NCBI GenBank assembly: GCA_028697885.1
Contig: JAQVER010000037.1
Coordinates: 1 to 37,622, forward strand
From: Desulfocapsaceae bacterium
GTDB lineage: Bacteria > Desulfobacterota > Desulfobulbia > Desulfobulbales > Desulfocapsaceae
DNA: 37,622 bases
Direction of reading: 5' to 3'
Shown: piece after piece, positions 24,744-33,278 of the stretch
Layout of the letters: each line of letters begins with the position of its first letter
Position numbering within the stretch: position 1 is the first letter of the stretch
Position numbers and translations under genes: made by a program
The notes under the pieces: generated by a model
The model's input: the letters and a program-made list of their open reading frames with translations, nothing else
Databases searched by the model: none
Told to the model about the DNA's origin: nothing

Positions 24744-25343
24744 ATGAAAGCAGCAGACAAACATTCCAAAATAATTCATGCAGCCACAAAAGTCTTTGCC
24801 AAAAAAGGCTTCTTCAATGCAAGAATATCCGATATTGCCAAAGAAGCCAAGGTTGCAGACGGGACTATTTACCTTTACTTCAACAATAAATTCGACATCC
24901 TGATTTCTGTCTTTGAAGAAGAAATTGGCAGTTTGGTGGAACAAGTCACTAAATCACTGTCCGTAGAACCCGATCCCAGAAAAAAACTGGAAATTTTTGC
25001 CACTAAACATCTCACGATGATGAAAAAAAACAAAAACCTGGCAGAGGTAATCCAAATCGAATTACGCCAGAGCGCCAAACTGATAAAAGATTACAGAAAC
25101 AACAAGTTCAGCGAATACATTGACATTATCTCCACCATCATCAAACAGGGACAGGAGCAGCATATCTACCGTGCAGATATCAAACCCGGGATTGCCAAAC
25201 GCGCTTTTTTCGGAGCGCTTGATGAGATCTCACGAGTATGGAGTATCTCTCTGGAAACTGAATATAGCGTTGCCGACACCATCAATCAGATCATGATGAT
25301 ATTTCTTTCAGGAATACTCGACACCACCTCACAGAATAACTAA
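24744..25343 (+). CDS. TetR-family regulator, FadR(Bacillus)/YsiA-like
   Basis: The 199-residue protein has the TetR helix-turn-helix at about 10-55 (ATKVFAKKGFFNARISDIAKEAKVADGTIYLYFNNKFDIL). The C-terminal domain runs through LAEVIQIELRQS, a stretch strongly reminiscent of B. subtilis FadR, the acyl-CoA-responsive repressor of beta-oxidation genes. Its promoter carries a near-perfect FadR-type operator, supporting both family and autoregulation. No fatty-acid genes lie in the window, so its targets are elsewhere. No clear Shine-Dalgarno precedes the ATG (the leader is A/T-rich). Confidence 0.87.
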   Translation: MKAADKHSKIIHAATKVFAKKGFFNARISDIAKEAKVADGTIYLYFNNKFDILISVFEEEIGSLVEQVTKSLSVEPDPRKKLEIFATKHLTMMKKNKNLAEVIQIELRQSAKLIKDYRNNKFSEYIDIISTIIKQGQEQHIYRADIKPGIAKRAFFGALDEISRVWSISLETEYSVADTINQIMMIFLSGILDTTSQNN

Positions 25344-25867
25344 ATCCCTCTCTATCTTTCATCACAAAACGATTTCAAACCCTACATGACAGACCTGCAT
25401 TGACCACGCTTCTTTCGTATGGCCTCAACAAGCGTGGCCCCTTTCCTTGGTCCCTCTGACATCTAGAACCAAGAATTTGATGCGCCATCACCATCACTAC
25501 TTTCGCCCCCTACTGCTTTGCCAATGACAAATAACCAGTCCAGCAAAAGAATCGGGCGGAAAAAGGAAAATGCGACAACGATCTAGAAAATGAACAAAAC
25601 AGCGGGAGAATGAAAAGATAACAACAGAAAAAAATGTATTGCAGAGACTTAGGAACTGAGCATAATTCTTACCACCGGCATGATCAGGACAAGTAATACC
25701 ATAAGAATGGATATCAGATATCTCTCACATATTCATTAAAAACCCTAGATCGATTGCTTAGACATCCCCTCGCTTTCCTCTTGTGTCAAAATTCATACGA
25801 CTTCATACTTCCTGGAATTCAGGACATCGATCTTGTTAGATACAAAAAGAGGCTCATAACAAAAAAA
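25344..25867. other. Intergenic region of about 520 bases, no gene identified
   Basis: This lies between the convergent TetR and greA genes. It contains a hairpin (25404-25437) shortly after the TetR stop that may be its terminator. On the minus strand around 25660-25730 a very short hydrophobic reading frame (LISILMVLLVLIMPVVRIML) lacks an upstream start and may be a decayed remnant. A small RNA cannot be excluded. Confidence 0.45.
25404..25437 (+). terminator. Possible terminator of the TetR gene
   Basis: CCACGCTT (25404-25411) pairs perfectly with AAGCGTGG (25430-25437) across an 18-base loop. It is followed only by a mixed pyrimidine run, so this is a weak call. Confidence 0.35.
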
Positions 25868-26353
25868 TCAGGCGAATGATGAGGACGTAATTTCAACTAC
25901 CTCAAACTCACGGATTCCACCAGGCGTCTTCGCAGTCACCTCATCTCCTACCTCTTTTCCAAGAATACTTCTACCCAGAGGCGAAAACACGGAGATAGAG
26001 CCCTTCTTCACATCAGCCTCTTCCGTACCCAAAAGCTGATAACTGACCTGGGCATCCGTTTCAAGATCCAGCAAGGTCACCACCGTTCCAAAGACTGCCC
26101 GTTGGGTAGGCACATCCATACAATTAATCACCTCGGCACGACCCAGTTTATCCTTCAATTCCATAATACGCCCTTCGATATGCCCCTGTCGCTCCTTGGC
26201 AGCATGATACTCTGCATTCTCTTTCAGATCACCATGAGCACGGGCAACTTCAATCGCCTTGACCACATCAATACGTTCAAACTTCTCAAGACGCTGGAGC
26301 TCATCACGAAGTTTCTGATACCCCTGAGTCGACATCGGTACTCGTTCAACCAT
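25868..26353 (-). CDS. greA: Transcription elongation factor GreA
   Basis: GreA rescues backtracked RNA polymerase by stimulating transcript cleavage through the secondary channel. The 161-residue product starts MVERVPMSTQGYQKLRDELQ and has the coiled-coil tip HGDLKENAEYHAAKERQ with the acidic D/E pair. The C-terminal FKBP-like domain contains GSISVFSPLGRSILGKEVGDEV. The start at 26353 follows AGGAGGAA. A longer in-frame start at 26407 lacks homology. It follows the TPR gene by 77 bases on the same strand. Confidence 0.96.
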   Translation of the reverse strand: MVERVPMSTQGYQKLRDELQRLEKFERIDVVKAIEVARAHGDLKENAEYHAAKERQGHIEGRIMELKDKLGRAEVINCMDVPTQRAVFGTVVTLLDLETDAQVSYQLLGTEEADVKKGSISVFSPLGRSILGKEVGDEVTAKTPGGIREFEVVEITSSSFA

Positions 26354-26430
26354 TATTTCCTCCTGTGAAAATAAAAAAAACCTGCAAATTATGGGCAAGC
26401 ACCACACAATTTACAGGGATACAAATAGAA

Positions 26431-29400
26431 TTACCAGCGATAGACCAGTGACAAAGCAACATCCTTACGGATCACAGGACCTCCCTGAATTATTTCGAAA
26501 CTGCTACTTAATAAGAAATGACGGCTCATTTCAAGAAAAATATCACCGCCAAAGGTATGGCTATCATACCCTCCATTATCATAACCAAAAGAATAATCGA
26601 GGTTATAGTAACTGGGAGCACTACGGCCCAGCACATCTGCAGCCAGTTGATGCTCAAAATGGACTGAAACTAAATTCTGCCAATATTCCTTAGGACTCCA
26701 ATAGGGATGATCACCAGGCATAAACCCATTTTCATAGGAAAAATCCCGGCCCATATTCACCTCGGCATTATGCTGGAACTCCTGGCCATAGGTAACCTGC
26801 AGCAGGGTCGGTTCACTATGAATGATATAAGTCGCCCAGACATGATAACGATTTTGATGGTTAGCGTCACTATACTCTCTGAACAGATATTCCCCACCAC
26901 AAAAGAGGCGCGGCAGGATATCCATCCTGACACCACCTTCGACATCCCGCCTGCTGATTCCCTGTTCAAGGGCTTGGACAGTATCATCCACTACATCCTG
27001 ATCCAGACGGACAAAAGCATGCAGATCATCCCCTATACGGCCACGCATCTCCAGATGAATCAGTGGAATAATATCATAATGCGGTTGATTATACTCATTC
27101 ACAGGTTTATCCATACCAACCCGAGTTATAAAATCAACATTATAGTGAGGATAAAAAGAATATGCAGCCAGCAATCTGTTCCGCCACAAGGCCTGATCCG
27201 TATCCGCGGAAATGGCATGAATGGTGCTCCAACTGACATCCATCTCCTGACGAAGAGTTGGCAGCATCCAGACACTGGCTCCCCCCCGTGTCTGTTGCCT
27301 ATCGAAATATCCATCGCGACCGCTGAGTGAAGAATATCCCGAGTCAATCATCCCCCGTGGTTTTCTCTTCAGACTGTTACGCTGCACAGACTCAGCAAGC
27401 TCAGGGTAGCCGGGGTTCTCTCTTTCAATCTCTTCATAAAGCAGGGCTTCTTTCCCCAAAAACCCAAGACGGCTGTAGATCCCAGCAAGATCGAAGAGAG
27501 ACTCTGGAGAAGAGTTCTTCTCAACCACTTCCTGATACTCTTTCATGGCCTGATAATATTCGCCCTGCGCCAACGCCCGCCGGGCAGAGAGTTCCCTGGC
27601 CACTAATTGCTGCCAGCGATAGTCGGCATAGAGATCCGCACCGATTCTACCAACAGGCATGCCACGCTGGGTCATGACAAATGTGGGATCCATTACTACA
27701 GTCAGGCGATCCGGTTCTGCCGGATGAGTAAAGGTAATTACATTCAAGAAACTTTGCTTCGGAGGGGGTAAATCAAGCTGGATATGTTGTTTCTCTATCC
27801 TTTCCGTAAAAAGCCTCTCCACAGAGGGCTGCAACACAGCATCATACACAGCCACCGCTGCAACCCATTGCCGATCAGCCCACAGGGACCTGGCAAGGAT
27901 TAATTTCTGCCACACTAACAAATGACTGCTGTCAGGAAAGGTCATAATTCCTTTCGCCAGGCCGAGCTGTTGAGCAGGAGCCAGATCTTTTATAATTTTT
28001 TGAAATGATGCTTGCTTAAACTCAAGTTCCAGTAATTTACGCGTAAAACTAAGCTCTGAAGGATAGTCAACAATAAGGCTCTGCAAGATAGAAAAAGATG
28101 TCTCCAAACGTCCCTCTTTCTCACAAATATCAGCATGGAGAGCCCTCGCCGCTATTGAGTCTGGAACCTCCTTTAAGGCCATTAACACATGTTTATTGGC
28201 CGCTTCAAGGTCTCCATATGTTCTTTCTAACTGTGCGGCCTGCATCAGACTCTGGAATCTGTTGCTATAATCTTTACTGAGAACATCATCAACCCTATCC
28301 TTCTGTGCCTTACCTGATAAGCCAGCAGCAAGTTGCTGTCCAATAATTAAAGGTTCCAGGTCCAGTGGATGCTCCTTGAGAAGTCTCGTTATCAGTTCCT
28401 GACCTTTGTCATATTGTTTATCCTGCAAATAAAGATAAGAGAGAAAAAGATCCGCTTGATATCTCATCCCGTCACTTTGTGGGCAATGCTGAGCAAGAAG
28501 TTCCTTATATTCCAGGACGCTCGTGACAGCCTTACCAAATTTTCCACTAGCGGCCAGCACCCTTGCCCGAAGTAAGTCAAAATCATCTTCGTTGCCCCTG
28601 CAGTTTGCAGGAATGACAGGATATCCTGGTTGCTCAGACAATAAGGTAAGCCACGTCTTGGCCAAATCAGGTTCATTACTCTCTATAGAGAATTCAACCA
28701 ATTTACGAAGGACAGATCGCATTGCCACACCATCCACCAACATCTGCCTCAAGACTTGTTCTGCTTCAAAAATATTTCCTTCCCTGTAGAAGGCATCAGC
28801 CAAGGCAAGACGTATCTCGGCAATGCGTCCAGGTTCCCCCTGCCCTGCCTCAATCAATTTTTGATAGACTTTTTTGGCCTCGGTTGCCAGCCCGTTTTCC
28901 AGCAAGACTCCGGCGTACCGCATATCTATGTTTAACCGCTCCAGATCAGACTTAGCCTCCCGACGCAACACGTGATAGAAATCCTGATACTGACTAATCA
29001 AACCGAGCTGTGCCGCCAAATCCATACAACGCAGGCGAATGTCCTCATCACCTGGCCTCGTCTGCAGATACCGCTTATACCAGCCCAATGCCTGTCCGGA
29101 AAGTCCACGCAGATCAGCAAGTCGCCCACTGGTCAGCAAAAATCTTGGTTCTACAGGCACAGCTCCCTCTATTCCGCGCTCTACCGGCATTGAGCCTTCA
29201 TCCGAGGCCATTACTTCCTGAGGCAATAGCGACAGAAAATGATCAACCTGGCCCATATCCTTCTGCTCAAGAAAGAGCTCAGCAAGACGAAGGATTACTT
29301 CCTTGTTCCCCGGAGCATGCTGGTGAATAATGGCAAGCACCTCACGCAATTCTTTGCTGTTACCATGTTTTTCAAGGAGCTTAGCCAGGGATGAATAAAT

Positions 29401-30564
29401 GGCCAGCGGGTTGGAAGTAATTTGTACAAGTTCCTTCCACAACGGCAAGGCACCGTCATGTTCTATCCTGGACAATAAATTATGGGCAAGCAGGGCCTGT
29501 ATTTTTACAATTTCCTGACCAATCGTTTGATTTCCAGGATGACGCTGAAAGTACTCCTCGTAAAAAGAGAGTGCTTTGTCAGGTTTTCCCAAATCAGAGA
29601 GATAAATGGCACCGATCTCCAGGAGACGGTCATCACGTTGATTATCCTGATCTAATAACATCAGGAGATGGGGCAATGCCGCCTCTTTCTCTCCCCGGGC
29701 AATAAAATAATTAGCAATCTTTTCCTGAAACGGTCGGTAATTTGGATACCGCTGTAAATATTTTTCCCAACAAGATACCGCTCTGGTTTTCTCACCAAAT
29801 TCTTCAAAGACTTTAGCCGCCTCCAACAGGACCTGATCCTCCACATTAGCCTGAGAAACAAGGTTTGTATAATAGACCAAGGCCTTTTCCCGCCGACCTG
29901 ACTTGACTGCCTGGATCGCCAGTTGATGAAGCAGCAGACTATCTTCAGGCCGATACTGAAGGAGTTGTTCCATATACGGATAGGCCGCCTCATTCTTTCC
30001 CTGTCCGTGCAATGCAGAGACAAGCCCCGTCAGTGCCTCTATTACCTGACTTTCCTCAAGAGTAGCTTTTTTCTTGTACACAAGGCCATAATAGGTGGAG
30101 GCTCTGGCATACTCTTTCTTCTTCAGGGCCACCAGACCAGCACTCAGCAGATACTCTGTGCGCTGTGGATCTCCTTCTAGAAGATCTGCCACAACGACTG
30201 AAGCATGATCCCAATCGGAGAGAGCAATCAGAACCAGACAATATTCCCATGAGGCCTCCTCAATATTCTTTTTCAAGGAAAGAAGATGAGAGTAAGCCCG
30301 GGCAGCCTCAACATATTGCTCTTGTCGTGTCAGTTCTCGAGCCTCATCCCAAAGAAGTTTCCACTCAGGTTCCTTACTGGTATCACTGATAATGATATCA
30401 CGTTCAGGAGTAATAGCTGCAGGCGTAGCAAAGACGAACGAAGGGAGAAATAGAAAAATGGAAAAAATGAGGATAATCTTCCAGGAAAAGATGCCCACTT
30501 GCTGACTAGCCACTTGTTGGGATACAAAAGCTATCAGACGATTCTGCCAAGAACCCTTCACCAT
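26431..30564 (-). CDS. Large TPR protein with probable C-terminal outer-membrane beta-barrel
   Basis: From the ATG at 30564 (GGAGG seven bases upstream) this encodes 1377 residues. An N-terminal signal peptide has a hydrophobic core IILIFSIFLFLPSFVFA, cleaved near residue 46. About 1000 residues of TPR-like helical repeats follow, with many A-x3-Y and LP..P patterns. From about residue 1090 a region of alternating polar/aromatic strands begins (MLPTLRQEMDVSWSTIH, YNVDFITRVGMD, YHVWATYIIHSEP). It ends ALSLVYRW, a terminal aromatic typical of outer-membrane barrels. The layout resembles the exopolysaccharide exporters BcsC, PgaA and PelB, but I cannot assign one. An upstream ATG at 30627 has no RBS. 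The neighbouring DegT aminotransferase fits a sugar-polymer role, which is inference. Confidence 0.85.
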   Translation of the reverse strand: MVKGSWQNRLIAFVSQQVASQQVGIFSWKIILIFSIFLFLPSFVFATPAAITPERDIIISDTSKEPEWKLLWDEARELTRQEQYVEAARAYSHLLSLKKNIEEASWEYCLVLIALSDWDHASVVVADLLEGDPQRTEYLLSAGLVALKKKEYARASTYYGLVYKKKATLEESQVIEALTGLVSALHGQGKNEAAYPYMEQLLQYRPEDSLLLHQLAIQAVKSGRREKALVYYTNLVSQANVEDQVLLEAAKVFEEFGEKTRAVSCWEKYLQRYPNYRPFQEKIANYFIARGEKEAALPHLLMLLDQDNQRDDRLLEIGAIYLSDLGKPDKALSFYEEYFQRHPGNQTIGQEIVKIQALLAHNLLSRIEHDGALPLWKELVQITSNPLAIYSSLAKLLEKHGNSKELREVLAIIHQHAPGNKEVILRLAELFLEQKDMGQVDHFLSLLPQEVMASDEGSMPVERGIEGAVPVEPRFLLTSGRLADLRGLSGQALGWYKRYLQTRPGDEDIRLRCMDLAAQLGLISQYQDFYHVLRREAKSDLERLNIDMRYAGVLLENGLATEAKKVYQKLIEAGQGEPGRIAEIRLALADAFYREGNIFEAEQVLRQMLVDGVAMRSVLRKLVEFSIESNEPDLAKTWLTLLSEQPGYPVIPANCRGNEDDFDLLRARVLAASGKFGKAVTSVLEYKELLAQHCPQSDGMRYQADLFLSYLYLQDKQYDKGQELITRLLKEHPLDLEPLIIGQQLAAGLSGKAQKDRVDDVLSKDYSNRFQSLMQAAQLERTYGDLEAANKHVLMALKEVPDSIAARALHADICEKEGRLETSFSILQSLIVDYPSELSFTRKLLELEFKQASFQKIIKDLAPAQQLGLAKGIMTFPDSSHLLVWQKLILARSLWADRQWVAAVAVYDAVLQPSVERLFTERIEKQHIQLDLPPPKQSFLNVITFTHPAEPDRLTVVMDPTFVMTQRGMPVGRIGADLYADYRWQQLVARELSARRALAQGEYYQAMKEYQEVVEKNSSPESLFDLAGIYSRLGFLGKEALLYEEIERENPGYPELAESVQRNSLKRKPRGMIDSGYSSLSGRDGYFDRQQTRGGASVWMLPTLRQEMDVSWSTIHAISADTDQALWRNRLLAAYSFYPHYNVDFITRVGMDKPVNEYNQPHYDIIPLIHLEMRGRIGDDLHAFVRLDQDVVDDTVQALEQGISRRDVEGGVRMDILPRLFCGGEYLFREYSDANHQNRYHVWATYIIHSEPTLLQVTYGQEFQHNAEVNMGRDFSYENGFMPGDHPYWSPKEYWQNLVSVHFEHQLAADVLGRSAPSYYNLDYSFGYDNGGYDSHTFGGDIFLEMSRHFLLSSSFEIIQGGPVIRKDVALSLVYRW

Positions 30565-30640
30565 CCAAGAACCTCCATGGCAAAGACATTTCTTATTCCA
30601 GAGCACATTAGAAAAGGGAAAAATCACGAAATCAATAGGT

Positions 30641-31846
30641 TTACTGCCGATAAAATTCGACTATTTTGTCAACAACATACTCCTGCATCTCCGCAGTCAA
30701 TTCCGGGTAAATTGGCAGAGCAATGGTCTCAAGGGCAGCCTTCTCCGCCTGGGGAAACGACTGTCCCGCGAAACTTGCACCCAAACATTTCTGCTGATGC
30801 AAGGCCACCGGATAATAGACTTCACAGCCGATATCCTGGGAGCGTAACCAGTCAAGCAAAGCATCACGGCGGTTGACCCGCAGGACATACTGATTATAGA
30901 TATGAAAATTTTCTCCAGCACCATTCATGCTACCTGCACGTTCTTTCCTACGATAAACAGCCTGTGGCAGAACCAGAAAATTGTTGTGAACGAGATCGTT
31001 TTCAGTAAACATCCTATTGTAACGATCGGCATTTTCTCGTCTGGCCCGATGCCACTGACCCAAATAGGTCAATTTTATTCGCAGCACTGAAGCCTGTATG
31101 GGGTCAAGACGAAAATTGCCCCCCACCTGTCCATGATAATATTTCGGAGAGGCCCCATGATTAAGTAAGATTCTAATTTTATCAGCAAAAGCACCATCAT
31201 GGGTCACAACCATCCCACCATCGCCGATACCCCCAAGATTTTTACTGGGAAAGAAAGAAAAACATCCGGCCAGCCCTATGGATCCGGCCTTCTTCCATTC
31301 AGCATTCACCCCATCATCCGTATCTCCATTCATCGGACATTCAGCACCAATGGCTTGAGCCGCATCTTCAATAACAGGCAGGTTATATTGATGTGCCAAC
31401 TTCATGATCGCCTCCATATCCGCACATTGTCCGTAGAGATGGACCGGCAGGAGGGCCTTGATTTTTCTTTCATGGTCACGAGAAAGGACCTCTTCCATGG
31501 CAGCGGGATCAATATTAAAAGAGACAGGATCAATGTCTACAAAAACAGGAATGGCCCCCAACCGGAGGACAACTCCCATGGTGGCAAAAAAGGAATAAGG
31601 TGTAGTCAACACCTGATCGCCAGGTCCTACCCCCAAGGCCATCAAGGAAACTAACAGGGCATCGGTGCCACTTGAGACCCCCACCCCATTTTCTACGTCA
31701 CAATATGCGGCAATTTCCTGCTCCAGCAAAGAAACTTCAGGACCCTGAATATATGTCGTTGAATCAATAACCCTGGTAACCGCCTCCAGAATGTCTTTCC
31801 GAAGATAGTTCAATTGTTGTTTAAGGTCGAGCAAAGGTACTTTCAT
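30641..31846 (-). CDS. DegT/DnrJ/EryC1/StrS-family PLP-dependent sugar aminotransferase
   Basis: The 401-residue protein begins MKVPLLDLKQQL and shows the family features GVSSGTDALLVSL (cofactor phosphate binding, near 57), EDAAQAIGAE (PLP ring aspartate) and FSFFPSKNLGGIGDGG with the Schiff-base lysine. RLDPIQASVL and VYYPVALHQQKC near the end are also typical. These enzymes aminate nucleotide-linked keto-sugars for polysaccharide or glycan building. The specific substrate cannot be read here. It lies between the sigma factor gene (70 bases upstream) and the TPR/barrel gene, all on the minus strand and possibly one transcript. The Shine-Dalgarno is weak. Confidence 0.92.
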   Translation of the reverse strand: MKVPLLDLKQQLNYLRKDILEAVTRVIDSTTYIQGPEVSLLEQEIAAYCDVENGVGVSSGTDALLVSLMALGVGPGDQVLTTPYSFFATMGVVLRLGAIPVFVDIDPVSFNIDPAAMEEVLSRDHERKIKALLPVHLYGQCADMEAIMKLAHQYNLPVIEDAAQAIGAECPMNGDTDDGVNAEWKKAGSIGLAGCFSFFPSKNLGGIGDGGMVVTHDGAFADKIRILLNHGASPKYYHGQVGGNFRLDPIQASVLRIKLTYLGQWHRARRENADRYNRMFTENDLVHNNFLVLPQAVYRRKERAGSMNGAGENFHIYNQYVLRVNRRDALLDWLRSQDIGCEVYYPVALHQQKCLGASFAGQSFPQAEKAALETIALPIYPELTAEMQEYVVDKIVEFYRQ

Positions 31847-31916
31847 TATTCAGATTTTGATCCTAATCAAACTTTGTATTTTAGAAAAAGGAAGATCCGC
31901 TATCAAATATAAGCTG

Positions 31917-32936
31917 TTATTTGTCAGAACTTCCTTTAATCACTATGGTTTCTCCATCGAAGAAATCCTTGATATCCGGCATTTCTATTTCAAAAAACTT
32001 CTTCATTTTTTTCAGGAGATTCACCTCAATCTGCCTGACCCTTTCCCGGGAGATATCAAACTTATCAGCAATATTCTGGAGAGTAAGGGGCTCATCGGTG
32101 AGCAATCGCTCCTCCAGAATCATCGTCTCTTTGGGATTAAGGCTTTCTTTTAAGGTCAGAATCATATCGGCAAGCTTGGCCTTCATCTGACTGCTGGCCA
32201 CCATTTCCTCAACTCCTGGCCCCTCACTAGGCAAAAAGTTTTTCTGTTCATCTTCTGAGTCAGCCCGAACCGGGCTTTCAAGAGAGACATCCCCGCCTCC
32301 CATGCGCTGACTCATCTCGATAACTTCACTTTCTTTAACATTCAGACGTTGAGCCAGTAATTTTGTTTCAGGCTGAAACCCTTGAGATTCAAGAAGTTTC
32401 TTCTCCTTGTTCAGGCTAAAAAAAAGCTTCCGCTGGGCCTGAGTGGTGCCGATCTTGACCAAGCGCCAATTATCCATGATAAACTTCAGGATATAAGCCC
32501 GAATCCAGTAAGCGGCATAATAGGAGAACTTAACCCCACGATAGGGATCAAATTTTTTAGTGGCCTGCACCAGCCCCACATTTCCCTCTTGAATGAGATC
32601 CATAAAATTCTGCATCCAATATTTCTGGAAATCCATGGCCACCTTGACGACCAGACGTAAATTAGAAGAGACAAGCCTGTAAGCGGCATCTTGATCGCCA
32701 TTTTCCCTGAATCTAACCGCCAGTTCATCCGCTTCTTCCCGTGTCAAAAGCTCATACTGACTGATCTCCTGCAGATAACGATGTAAAGCAGGATTACTTA
32801 AAGCAGGCAGGTGCTCCTCATTGGACAGGGAGACAAGGGGATGCTCGTACTGATCGGTATCCTCCCGTCCAGAATCAGGCACATCCAGCAAATCAGAAGA
32901 ATCTGATGTATCTATTATATTTTTTTTTGAAGTCAT
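31917..32936 (-). CDS. rpoH: RpoH-family alternative sigma factor
   Basis: The 339-residue sigma-70-family protein has region 1.2 (LSNPALHRYLQEISQYELLTREEADELA) and region 2 (NLRLVVKVAMDFQ, FMDLIQEGNVGLVQATKKFDPYRGVKFSYYAAYWIRAYI). An RpoH box, QRKLFFSLN, lies at 168-176. Region 4 has the helix-turn-helix LTLQNIADKFDISRERVRQIE. The RpoH box points to the heat-shock sigma-32 group rather than RpoD or RpoS. An extra acidic N-terminal tail of about 45 residues and a C-terminal extension are present, so it may be a paralogue with its own regulon. It heads a minus-strand run of sigma factor, aminotransferase, TPR protein and greA. Confidence 0.87.
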   Translation of the reverse strand: MTSKKNIIDTSDSSDLLDVPDSGREDTDQYEHPLVSLSNEEHLPALSNPALHRYLQEISQYELLTREEADELAVRFRENGDQDAAYRLVSSNLRLVVKVAMDFQKYWMQNFMDLIQEGNVGLVQATKKFDPYRGVKFSYYAAYWIRAYILKFIMDNWRLVKIGTTQAQRKLFFSLNKEKKLLESQGFQPETKLLAQRLNVKESEVIEMSQRMGGGDVSLESPVRADSEDEQKNFLPSEGPGVEEMVASSQMKAKLADMILTLKESLNPKETMILEERLLTDEPLTLQNIADKFDISRERVRQIEVNLLKKMKKFFEIEMPDIKDFFDGETIVIKGSSDK

Positions 32937-33278
32937 AGAGGGCTCTGTTTGCCAAAAAATATCAATTATAGAAACTTTTTATTATTACCCCAGTTCCATC
33001 AAAGTGCAATCATTATATCTCTCAAGCAAAACACCACACAGCACAGGAAACTCTCCTTCCAGGCCACTTATCCATAGGAAATAAAGGAGAATTCTATTTT
33101 CTTCTTTATCCATTTATGCTAAAAGGGAGTCTTGAAAAATCAGAGTTTTCATTCATGGTACAGATTGACAACCTCCTGAACGAAAAAAATGATTTCTTAA
33201 GATTCCCTTAAATGCTCTTCCTTCAAGCATATTGAATTATTCTCTTCTTCAGCATTTCATAAAATTCCCCTGAAAGCA
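32937..33278. other. Divergent intergenic region rpoH / lepA with repeat copy 2
   Basis: About 340 AT-rich bases. It contains the second copy of the AAAAATCAGA-TTTTC repeat, where TGAAAA/TTTTCA can form a small hairpin. I see no gene and no clear promoter pair. Confidence 0.5.
33129..33170 (+). repeat. Intergenic repeat copy 2 (AAAAATCAGA-TTTTC type)
   Basis: CTTGAAAAATCAGAGTTTTC at 33131-33150 matches the copy at 4029-4048 at 18 of 20 positions and ends with the same GATTGAC. TGAAAA and TTTTCA flank ATCAGAG as a 6-bp inverted repeat. A shorter relative, TCAGACTTTTCATT, lies at 15604-15617. Confidence 0.5.

Noticed and set aside
26354..26407. Upstream start of greA
   Set aside because: The extra residues (MWCLPIICRFFLFSQEEI) do not fit the family, and AGGAGGAA sits exactly before the ATG at 26353.
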